Source of the DNA: Eubacterium sp.
Lineage (GTDB): Bacteria; Bacillota; Clostridia; Lachnospirales; Lachnospiraceae
NCBI GenBank assembly: GCA_017616955.1
Contig: JAFZXD010000111.1
Span: 1-6,773 of the forward strand
DNA: 6,773 bases
Direction: 5' to 3'
Shown here: positions 1-5,282 of the stretch, in pieces
Layout of the letters: every line of letters starts with the position of its first letter
Position numbering within the stretch: the first letter of the stretch is position 1
Made by a program: the position numbers and the translations under genes
Notes under the pieces: model-generated
Told to the model about the DNA's origin: nothing
Database searches by the model: none
What the model saw: the letters and a program-made list of their open reading frames with translations, nothing else

Positions 1-355
1 CCTTAAGAGTCTGATCATCCACATAGATATAATCAATCTGCTTTGCTATGTAGTTTACCGGAATTCCCAGTTTGCCTATATCCATACAGGCTATAAGATT
101 TTTTAGAAGTCCCAGTACCTTACTCTTATCCAGTACATTCTTCAGATAATTCCTCAGAGTTGTTCCTCCAGCAAACTGCGCACACAGAGTTCTGACTCCT
201 GATATATCCATAACCTGGATAGGGACTATTCCTTCCGGAGAATTCGTTTTTAATCTCTCCAACACGGTATCATCTATTTCATCTGACGGAAGAAGCGAGT
301 ACTTCATCGTCATCATGTTACCGGTTCCTTCAATCATGATATTATTTAATTGCAT
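1..355 (-). CDS. DUF6382-like domain protein, N-terminal part (partial, runs off left edge)
   Basis: 118 codons are visible with no stop, from an ATG at 355 (MQLNNIMIEG) to the window edge. I do not know the function. The protein resembles the first 120 residues of the neighbouring FHA protein (542-1999). From the chosen Met the two align without a gap for about 87 residues, which supports this start over the in-frame ATG at 337; identity by hand count is about a quarter. Shared landmarks are the D-[IV]-S-G stretch, the K-V-x-x-L-L-[KR]-N helix, the I-P-x-x-Y turn and a Y-[IV]-D strand. The position of D-[IV]-S-G can also be aligned with a gap of about ten residues. A G-rich sequence (369-375) lies 13 nt upstream, a slightly distant ribosome binding site. 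Whether it also ends in an FHA domain cannot be seen. The tandem arrangement suggests an old duplication. Confidence 0.75.
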   Translation of the reverse strand, partial: MQLNNIMIEGTGNMMTMKYSLLPSDEIDDTVLERLKTNSPEGIVPIQVMDISGVRTLCAQFAGGTTLRNYLKNVLDKSKVLGLLKNLIACMDIGKLGIPVNYIAKQIDYIYVDDQTLK

Positions 356-418
356 CCTTAACTTCAAACCCCCTACAAACTTTAACACGGCTCACAAACC
401 GTAAATTCACATATCTCT

Positions 419-473
419 TAACTGTTCAACAGGTGCTTCATATTCTGTATATATTCTACCTGTTGAACAGTTA
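419..473. repeat. Perfect 16-bp inverted repeat between the two DUF6382-like genes
   Basis: The arms at 419-434 (TAACTGTTCAACAGGT) and 458-473 (its exact reverse complement) are separated by a 23-nt AT-rich loop. Each arm also contains an 11-bp near-palindrome, CTGTTNAACAG (422-432 and 460-470, centres 38 bp apart), so the element can be read as one long RNA hairpin or as two copies of a protein-binding site. No T-tract follows on either strand, so it is not a standard intrinsic terminator. The rest of the 356-541 gap shows no gene and no promoter that I trust. An mRNA-stability or processing hairpin between the two genes is one reading; an operator pair for the downstream gene is the other. 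Confidence 0.85.
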
Positions 474-541
474 CCATGTCTCAATAAAACACGAAAAGTC
501 CAGCCGCATTTCTGCTTCTGAACTAATCGTCTTCTGTATAT

Positions 542-1999
542 TTAGCCCATCTTAAATGTAAAGTCTTCATCTCCAAGACGGATTATGCTGTTATCTTTAA
601 GAGGTGCTTCCTCATCAGGCTCAAGCTGCTTACCATCAAGGTATGTATGATTGGTTGACTTGTTGTCTTTCAGGAAATATTCATCACCCTTGTGAAGTAT
701 CATAGCATGCTGACGGCTGATCGCTCCATTTCCTCCAACGTGGAAATCAACACCTCTGCTCGCTTTACCGATTTTGAATACCTGCTTAGAAATGATAACT
801 TTCTCTTCAGTTTCATTTCTTATAAGGTAAGGATTTATCTTAATTGTGGTTGTTGTGATCTTGTCAGCCACGTTAGATACAGCACCTGTAACCGCTCCGA
901 GAAGTCCGCCGCCTTCGCTCTTATCATCGTCGCCGTTATCATCTTTCTTCTCATCGTGGTTCTTAGCAGCTTCTTTTGCTGCCTCTTCAGCTTCTTCCTC
1001 TTCTATGCTCTCAGCTGCAGCCTTAAGCATAGCAGCCTTGCTTACCTTAACAGGCTTTGGTTTGGTATCTCCCTGAGCAGCCTTTCCATCTTCTGCTCCG
1101 ACGATTTCTTCGATCTTAGCTTTGATATCATCAAGAGATTCAGCAACTTTCTCTGCTGTTTCAGCCTCTTTCTTAACTTTATCGGTTGTTCCTGAAGACT
1201 TCTTCTTTGGCGCAGCCGGTGCTTCTTCCTTTACAGTAGCTTTCTTAACCGGTGCATCCTGTACCTCAATATCGTCATCGTCTTCATCATCGCCTATCTC
1301 CGGAAGATCCTTTGCATCCTGAAGATCCTTTATGAAGTCTGTTGCACCTTCCGGTTTCTCTCCGGCAAGTTCAACATTGCTTACAACCTCTGCTCCATCA
1401 TCCGTAGAAATCTGACCCTCTGTTAAGTAGTCGATTCCGGCATCCTTCATAAGGGCTTCTGTCAGATTTATAAGTCCTCTCAGGTTGAAGTTGTCTCCAT
1501 TAACATATGTGAGCAGCTGTCCAACATAAGACAGGTCTTCGTCAACGTTATATTTCATAGTAGCCAGAAGCTGTCTTGTAAAGCTCTTAAATTCCATAGA
1601 TACGGATCCTTCGCTTTCAACCGGAAGGTATAAGAATTTAAGTGCAAGACTGTCCGGATCTATATACATAAAATTCTTGTTAAGCAGAATGTATGATAAA
1701 GGAATCGCATGCTCCTTTATGTTTATCATATTGATCGCGACGTTTCTCAAAAGTTTGAAAACTTTTTCCTTGTTAACAACACTCTCGGTGAATTTCTCAA
1801 GAGTCATCTTGCCGGATACATCAAAGGTGAAATAATCAAAGTTATCATCTTCCTGATAAATGATATTAATGATCTCGTCTATTGTATTCTCTTCACAATA
1901 GTCAAGAACGTCTTCATCCAGCTCCATGCCTTCGCCCATTGTGTATGTGAGATAACGCTCAGCTCCAATGTTTTTAGCTATAAAACTAAAAGTTCTCAT
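542..1999 (-). CDS. FHA domain protein with N-terminal DUF6382-like domain
   Basis: A 485-residue cytoplasmic protein with no signal peptide or membrane segment. Residues 1 to about 195 form a globular domain matching what I recall as DUF6382 of Lachnospiraceae, function unknown. Residues about 220-380 are a low-complexity linker, alternately acidic (DDEDDDD near 237-243, EEEEAEE near 333-339) and Lys/Ala-rich. Residues about 386-485 are an FHA domain, a phosphothreonine-peptide reader. It shows I-G-K at 410-412 (usually G-R), S-R-Q-H at 428-431, and S-T-N at 448-450 followed by H-T where G-T is usual. The conserved Ser and Asn of the phospho-peptide pocket are present. Four threonines (382-385) directly precede the FHA domain. 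The ATG follows a strong AGGAGGGG with a 10-nt gap. It lies 54 bp after mltG on the same strand and is probably in its operon. Its partner proteins are unknown; a role as adaptor for Ser/Thr kinase signalling is inferred from the FHA domain. Confidence 0.9.
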   Translation of the reverse strand: MRTFSFIAKNIGAERYLTYTMGEGMELDEDVLDYCEENTIDEIINIIYQEDDNFDYFTFDVSGKMTLEKFTESVVNKEKVFKLLRNVAINMINIKEHAIPLSYILLNKNFMYIDPDSLALKFLYLPVESEGSVSMEFKSFTRQLLATMKYNVDEDLSYVGQLLTYVNGDNFNLRGLINLTEALMKDAGIDYLTEGQISTDDGAEVVSNVELAGEKPEGATDFIKDLQDAKDLPEIGDDEDDDDIEVQDAPVKKATVKEEAPAAPKKKSSGTTDKVKKEAETAEKVAESLDDIKAKIEEIVGAEDGKAAQGDTKPKPVKVSKAAMLKAAAESIEEEEAEEAAKEAAKNHDEKKDDNGDDDKSEGGGLLGAVTGAVSNVADKITTTTIKINPYLIRNETEEKVIISKQVFKIGKASRGVDFHVGGNGAISRQHAMILHKGDEYFLKDNKSTNHTYLDGKQLEPDEEAPLKDNSIIRLGDEDFTFKMG

Positions 2000-2009
2000 G
2001 TTATGTTTG

Positions 2010-2017
2010 CCCCTCCT
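2010..2017 (-). promoter_or_regulatory. Strong ribosome binding site of the FHA gene
   Basis: AGGAGGGG on the minus strand, 10 nt before the ATG at 1999. It fixes the start and implies efficient translation independent of the upstream mltG reading frame. Confidence 0.8.
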
Positions 2018-2053
2018 ATATGTAAATGTGATAACGAGTTCTCGTATTCAACA

Positions 2054-3205
2054 TTATTCTTCTTCGTCTTCCTCCTCTTCAGGAGTTTCTCCGGGTTCGA
2101 TATCAGGGATACCGTCTCCGTCAGTATCGGTTCCACCTATCTTTTCATCTTTGCCTTTCATGGTTTCAAGATGTTCTTCATAAGTTTCGGTGAATATATG
2201 TTTACCCGCTTTCTCATCAACTACATGATAATACAGGTAATCAGTTTCTTCAGGATACAGAACTGCATTTATACACGATAGTCCCGGATTACATATCGGT
2301 CCGACCGGTAATCCTCTGTAAACGTAAGTATTGTATGGTGACTGAAGCGATAGATCTTCAATCGAAGGATCTCCGGTATCATACATTCCGTCACTTATAG
2401 GATAAAGTACCGTCGAATCGATCTGCAGAAGCATATCTGCATTGATTCGATTATTAAGAACCGAAGCTATGATAGGTCTTTCCGAATCTAACTTAGCCTC
2501 TCTCTCTATCATGGATGCACGCGTAAGTACTTCGAAGGAATTCATTCCCTTCTCGGCAGCAACCGAATTCATCTCTTCTGTATAGTAATTCTGAAATGCA
2601 TTCAACATCATGCTGACCACATCCTCAGCTGTTGTACTCTTAGATATGTCGTAAGTTGCCGGGAAAAGATATCCTTCAAGAGTATATCTGACATCGGCTC
2701 CTGACGGAACATCAGCAAGATACTCAAAGTCATTGGATGTGACCGATTTGAGTGCATTTATAAAATCTCTCTTATCGCAGATATCCGCTTCTTCACAAGC
2801 CTCGGCGATCAGATCAACAGTGTATCCTTCCGGAATAACAAGCTGTTTTACAATCTTGGAATCTTCATCCTCTTTACATATGATCTCCATCATCTCAAGA
2901 GTGTTCATACCTTTTCTCAGTTTGAACTTTCCTGCCTGAAGTCTTCCTCTATATTCAGATTCCTGAAGTCTGGTAACAAATGCCTTCTCAAACTTGATAA
3001 GGCCGTTCTTCTTAAGAATTGCCGCGACCTCTTTGGCCGAAGAATTCTTTGGAATCGTTATTGTTACCTCTTCCCCCGGATTGGATTCCATACTTGTCAG
3101 CTCATTTTCATATTGTTTCTTGTAGTCTGAAATATAATCGCTTACAACCACAAAAAGCAGAAAAGCAGCTGCAAGGATAATCATAAGCTTTACTGCTTTA
3201 ATCAT
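2054..3205 (-). CDS. mltG: Endolytic peptidoglycan transglycosylase MltG (YceG-like)
   Basis: 383 residues. MltG cleaves nascent glycan strands at the outer face of the membrane and is thought to set strand length during peptidoglycan synthesis. Residues about 6-22 form one membrane anchor with the rest outside. A LysM-like subdomain (about 47-115) precedes the catalytic YceG domain (about 120-345). Family landmarks are LEGYLFPATY (177-186), SMIERE (231-236) with E234 matching the catalytic Glu of E. coli MltG, the NNR and Q-x-D-S-T-V-x-Y region (251-268), and the SPYNTY...GLPVGPICNPG block (289-308). The ATG at 3205 has AAAGGA about 10 nt upstream, and no alternative in-frame start was seen nearby. 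Odd: after the catalytic domain the protein carries a charged tail with D-x-D-x-D-G-x-x-D (360-368), like a thrombospondin type 3 calcium loop, then a run of Glu/Asp to the end. It lies downstream of alaA and upstream of the FHA gene. Confidence 0.95.
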   Translation of the reverse strand: MIKAVKLMIILAAAFLLFVVVSDYISDYKKQYENELTSMESNPGEEVTITIPKNSSAKEVAAILKKNGLIKFEKAFVTRLQESEYRGRLQAGKFKLRKGMNTLEMMEIICKEDEDSKIVKQLVIPEGYTVDLIAEACEEADICDKRDFINALKSVTSNDFEYLADVPSGADVRYTLEGYLFPATYDISKSTTAEDVVSMMLNAFQNYYTEEMNSVAAEKGMNSFEVLTRASMIEREAKLDSERPIIASVLNNRINADMLLQIDSTVLYPISDGMYDTGDPSIEDLSLQSPYNTYVYRGLPVGPICNPGLSCINAVLYPEETDYLYYHVVDEKAGKHIFTETYEEHLETMKGKDEKIGGTDTDGDGIPDIEPGETPEEEEDEEE

Positions 3206-3306
3206 TATACTTTTGTCCTTTAAAATGCTCTTCTTGATACTATGTTTTTTGTAATTATTTTGGGATACAAATCAGCCTCTGCCGACACTTATCCACTATC
3301 CCTTAT

Positions 3307-3335
3307 ATACTACCATCTTTCAGCTGAATCCGCAA
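3307..3335 (-). promoter_or_regulatory. Possible weak promoter for mltG
   Basis: In the 136-bp alaA-mltG gap the minus strand has TTGCGG (3330-3335), a 17-bp spacer, and TAGTAT (3307-3312). The boxes match the consensus only in part (3 of 6 and 4 of 6). No clear terminator follows alaA, so read-through from alaA into mltG is equally possible. Confidence 0.3.
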
Positions 3336-3341
3336 CTGTTA

Positions 3342-4562
3342 TCAGTCTATCTGTCTATAGTCTGCAAGGAATTCTCCGAGTGCTGTTGCAGCCTCTGTCA
3401 GAACCTCTATATCAGGCAGATATACTATCCTGAAATGATCCGGAACTTCCCAGTGGAATCCACCACCGTGAGTGAATAAGATCTTCTTATTTCTGAGAAC
3501 ATCCAGTGCAAATCTCTCATCGTCATGTATGTTAAATCTCTTTGTATCCAGCTTAGGGAAGCAGTAGAAAGCTGCCTCCGGTTTTACAACCGATACACCC
3601 GGTATATCATTAAGAAGATTCACTATGCATTCTCTCTGCTGATATACTCTTCCGCCCGGAGCCACGAGCTTCTTTGTCTCATCCAGATGCTTAAGAGCAG
3701 GTGCGATCAAAGACTGTGCAGGTACGTTCGAACAGAGACGCATTGATGAAAGAAGTTTGATTCCCTCGATATATCCCGTAGCGTTGCTCTTATTACCCGA
3801 GATAGACATCCATCCGACTCTGTATCCGGCGATCAAATGTGACTTTGAAAGACCATTAAATGTAAGACACAGACAATCCGGCGCAAGACTAGCAATCGAA
3901 GTATGAGTCTTGCCATCCATGATAAGTCTGTCATATATCTCATCTGCAAATATGATCAGATCATTTTTCTCCGCAAGCTTAACGATCTCCTTAAGAATGC
4001 TTTCAGGATAAAGCGCTCCTGTTGGGTTGTTCGGATTTATGATAACGATCCCCTTCGTTCTCGGGGTAATCTTCTTCTCAATATCTTTTATGTCAGGATA
4101 CCAATTGGCACTCTCATCACATAAATAATGAACAGCAGTTCCTCCTGCAAGTGTAACCGAAGCTGTCCACAGCGGATAGTCAGGTGCCGGAACAAGGATT
4201 TCATCACCATAATCAAGAAGTCCCTGCATGGAAAGAGTTATAAGCTCACTTACTCCATTTCCCGTATAGACATCGTCTACATCAACATTAGGGATATTCT
4301 TTGTTTTATCATATTCAACTATGGCTTCTCTCGCAGAGATAAGACCCTTTGAATCCGAATAACCTTCTGTATTTACCAGGTTTTCCGCCATTGCTTTTAT
4401 TATCTCATCAGGTGCACGGAACCCAAATGGTGCCGGATTACCGATATTCAGTTTCAGTATCTTCTCTCCTGCAGCTATCATCCTGTTTGCTTCATCCATA
4501 ACAGGACCTCTGATATCATAACAAACATTATTCAGCTTTACTGATTTCTCAAATTTTCTCAT
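3342..4562 (-). CDS. alaA: Alanine aminotransferase AlaA-type (glutamate-pyruvate), PLP-dependent
   Basis: 406 residues, the full length of a class I/II fold-type I aminotransferase. It is collinear with E. coli AlaA (YfbQ) as I remember it, sharing long runs such as NVCYDIRGPV (12-21), KLNIGNPAPFGF (37-48), LVPAPDYPLWTA (123-134), INPNNPTGA (175-183) and KRFNIHDD (341-348). The enzyme interconverts pyruvate and glutamate with alanine and 2-oxoglutarate in the cytoplasm. Active-site residues are the Schiff-base lysine K240 (FNGLSK), R248 for the PLP phosphate (GYRVGW), N179, D207 and Y210 (ADEIY) for the cofactor ring, and R378 (HFRIV) for the substrate carboxylate. GAGGAG lies 9 nt before the ATG. 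It has its own strong promoter and is the first gene of the leftward series. The family also includes valine- and broad-specificity enzymes, so alanine is likely but not proven. Confidence 0.95.
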   Translation of the reverse strand: MRKFEKSVKLNNVCYDIRGPVMDEANRMIAAGEKILKLNIGNPAPFGFRAPDEIIKAMAENLVNTEGYSDSKGLISAREAIVEYDKTKNIPNVDVDDVYTGNGVSELITLSMQGLLDYGDEILVPAPDYPLWTASVTLAGGTAVHYLCDESANWYPDIKDIEKKITPRTKGIVIINPNNPTGALYPESILKEIVKLAEKNDLIIFADEIYDRLIMDGKTHTSIASLAPDCLCLTFNGLSKSHLIAGYRVGWMSISGNKSNATGYIEGIKLLSSMRLCSNVPAQSLIAPALKHLDETKKLVAPGGRVYQQRECIVNLLNDIPGVSVVKPEAAFYCFPKLDTKRFNIHDDERFALDVLRNKKILFTHGGGFHWEVPDHFRIVYLPDIEVLTEAATALGEFLADYRQID

Positions 4563-4601
4563 TTTTCCTCACTCCTCATTCGAGAATAATACAACTTGAA
4601 T

Positions 4602-4631
4602 ATTATATCACCGCTTAAGTAAACCCTTCAA
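4602..4631 (-). promoter_or_regulatory. Promoter of alaA (extended -10)
   Basis: Minus strand: TTGAAG (4626-4631), an 18-bp spacer, and a perfect TATAAT (4602-4607) preceded by TGA, which makes the extended -10 form TGnTATAAT. Transcription would begin near 4595, giving a leader of about 33 nt that contains the alaA ribosome binding site. It lies downstream of the terminator at 4653-4681, so alaA can be expressed independently of anything initiated further right. Confidence 0.75.
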
Positions 4632-4652
4632 GAGCTTTTTATATTGCCATGG

Positions 4653-4681
4653 AAAAAAGGCTGCCGAAATATCGACAGCCT
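4653..4681 (-). terminator. Intrinsic terminator reading leftward, upstream of the alaA promoter
   Basis: On the minus strand a 9-bp stem (AGGCTGTCG / CGGCAGCCT, one G-U pair, 6-nt loop ATATTT; plus-strand arms 4658-4666 and 4673-4681) runs directly into six T. No minus-strand protein gene lies immediately upstream; the strand to the right is occupied by the divergent regulator gene. It therefore ends either a short RNA begun at the promoter 4730-4758 or acts as an attenuator ahead of alaA. Confidence 0.85.
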
Positions 4682-4723
4682 CGTATCAAAGGAGTTTATC
4701 ATATTAGTTAGTTGTATCTAACT
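4653..4723 (-). ncRNA. Candidate small RNA (about 70 nt) or attenuated leader
   Basis: A near-consensus minus-strand promoter (4730-4758) would start transcription near 4723, and the intrinsic terminator stops it near 4653. The transcript would have a 5' hairpin (AGTTAG/CTAACT arms around ATACAA), a single-stranded middle of about 20 nt, and the terminator hairpin. The only ORF inside begins at an ATG at 4702, has no ribosome binding site and reads through the terminator, so a peptide is unlikely. It matches no riboswitch or sRNA family I can recognise. If the terminator is leaky, the same RNA would be a long leader of alaA. Confidence 0.4.
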
Positions 4724-4724
4724 A
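4704..4724. promoter_or_regulatory. Operator-like inverted repeat, site 1
   Basis: TAGTTAG, 6 nt, CTAACTA is a perfect 7-bp inverted repeat. It overlaps the predicted start of the leftward transcript, just downstream of its -10 box. The half-sites resemble the TTAGGTTAG halves of DtxR boxes, but the spacing is wider than in the classical 19-bp site. It shares TTAGTTA-N7-CTAAC with site 2. Binding by the adjacent DtxR/MntR-family protein is inferred. Confidence 0.55.
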
Positions 4725-4729
4725 TAGAG

Positions 4730-4758
4730 ATAATAATCTAATTTTAATATAATGTCAA
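4730..4758 (-). promoter_or_regulatory. Strong minus-strand promoter for the short transcript
   Basis: Perfect -35 TTGACA (4753-4758), a 17-bp spacer, and -10 TATTAT (4730-4735, five of six). This is the best sigma-A promoter in the window. It points away from the regulator gene and towards the terminator at 4653-4681 and then alaA. Confidence 0.7.
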
Positions 4759-4766
4759 GCAAATAC

Positions 4767-4795
4767 TTGCATTTTTAGTTAAATTATGCTAACAT
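4767..4795 (+). promoter_or_regulatory. Probable promoter of the DtxR/MntR-family gene
   Basis: Plus strand: TTGCAT (4767-4772), a 17-bp spacer, and TAACAT (4790-4795). Operator-like site 2 lies in the spacer and -10 box, as expected for autorepression. An alternative -10, TATAAT at 4748-4753, has no recognisable -35. Confidence 0.45.
4775..4793. promoter_or_regulatory. Operator-like motif, site 2
   Basis: TTAGTTA, 7 nt, CTAAC matches site 1 at identical internal spacing, though its dyad is reduced to GTTA/TAAC. It lies between the -35 and -10 boxes of the regulator's predicted promoter, 71 bp from site 1. Confidence 0.5.
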
Positions 4796-4820
4796 TTGTT
4801 AATAATTTGAATGATATTTA

Positions 4821-4827
4821 AAGGAGG
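4821..4827 (+). promoter_or_regulatory. Ribosome binding site that favours a TTG start
   Basis: AAGGAGG lies 8 nt before TTG at 4836 and 14 nt before the in-frame ATG at 4842. The spacing favours TTG as the start of the regulator gene. Confidence 0.7.
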
Positions 4828-4835
4828 CTACTGCT

Positions 4836-5231
4836 TTGGCAATGGAGATTCATCAGTCTGCAGAAGATTATCTGGAGGCTATACTCATGATAAAAGAAAG
4901 AAAAGGATACGTTCGTTCTATAGACGTCGCAAACCAGCTTAAGGTCTCCAAACCAAGTGTAAGTTATGCTACCAAGAGACTTCGTGAGAACGGATACATC
5001 TCTTTTAACGAAGACGGTATGATTTCTCTTACTGATGAGGGAATGTCCATAGCTTCCAAAATATATACAAGACACAAAGTTCTGACAGACTTCTTCATTC
5101 ATCTCGGAATCGATGAAGAAACCGCAGCCGAAGATGCTTGCAAGATAGAGCATGACCTCACAGAGAAAACATTCGATGCACTGTGGAAACATGCATACCA
5201 GCAGAACCTTACTTCAATAAAGAATGATTAA
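4836..5231 (+). CDS. DtxR/MntR-family metal-dependent transcriptional repressor
   Basis: 131 residues from TTG (129 if ATG 4842 is used). The family represses metal-uptake genes when Mn or Fe is bound. Residues about 5-65 form a winged helix-turn-helix with a recognition helix near VSKPSVSYATKRL (37-49); residues about 70-131 form the dimer and metal-binding domain. There is no C-terminal SH3-like domain, as in B. subtilis MntR (142 aa), and the protein is slightly shorter. Metal-site residues that I align are D11 and E14 (SAEDYLEAI, like MntR D8 and E11), H80 (TRHKVL), C102, E105 and H106 (ACKIEHDL). The Cys fits DtxR, where MntR has Glu, so the site is mixed and the metal cannot be told from sequence. 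The gene is monocistronic, divergent from alaA, closed by the hairpin at 5238-5280, and probably self-regulated through site 2. Confidence 0.9.
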   Translation: MAMEIHQSAEDYLEAILMIKERKGYVRSIDVANQLKVSKPSVSYATKRLRENGYISFNEDGMISLTDEGMSIASKIYTRHKVLTDFFIHLGIDEETAAEDACKIEHDLTEKTFDALWKHAYQQNLTSIKND

Positions 5232-5237
5232 AAGCTT

Positions 5238-5280
5238 AAAAGCTCTTACCATCAAAACTGACGGTAAGAGCTTTTCTTTT
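5238..5280. terminator. Bidirectional intrinsic terminator between convergent genes
   Basis: A perfect 13-bp stem (AAAAGCTCTTACC at 5238-5250 with its complement at 5263-5275, loop of 12 nt) is followed by TTTT and CTTTT on the plus strand. On the minus strand it also ends in TTTT. It ends the regulator gene 7 nt after its stop and can serve the ABC gene converging from the right, whose stop codon is at 5283-5285. Confidence 0.9.
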
Positions 5281-5282
5281 TA

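Noticed and set aside
692..1322. Several plus-strand open frames (692-1195, 846-1076, 1122-1322) opposite the FHA linker
   Set aside because: They are rich in Ser, Phe and Cys as expected from the antisense of Lys/Glu/Ala-rich repeats, have no ribosome binding sites, and overlap a well-supported gene.
1302..1332. Short direct repeat GAAGATCCTTT within the FHA gene
   Set aside because: It merely encodes a repeated KDL in the low-complexity linker; there is no sign of a mobile or regulatory element.
2034..2045. ACGAG-TT-CTCGT palindrome between mltG and the FHA gene
   Set aside because: Five base pairs with a 2-nt loop and no T-tract; too small to call a terminator or an operator.
1709..2281. 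190-codon plus-strand open frame across the FHA-mltG junction
   Set aside because: It overlaps two strong minus-strand genes, shows no domain and has no ribosome binding site.
3321..3338. Small hairpin (CAGCTG/CAACTG arms) just after alaA, considered as a terminator
   Set aside because: Only six pairs including one G-U, and no T-tract follows on the minus strand.
4700..4702. 24-codon leader ORF starting at ATG 4702 on the minus strand, considered as an attenuation peptide
   Set aside because: It has no ribosome binding site and no run of alanine or other regulatory codons, and it reads through the terminator hairpin.
4818..5192. 124-codon minus-strand open frame opposite the DtxR/MntR-family gene
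   Set aside because: Antisense shadow; the plus-strand frame has clear family motifs and a strong ribosome binding site.
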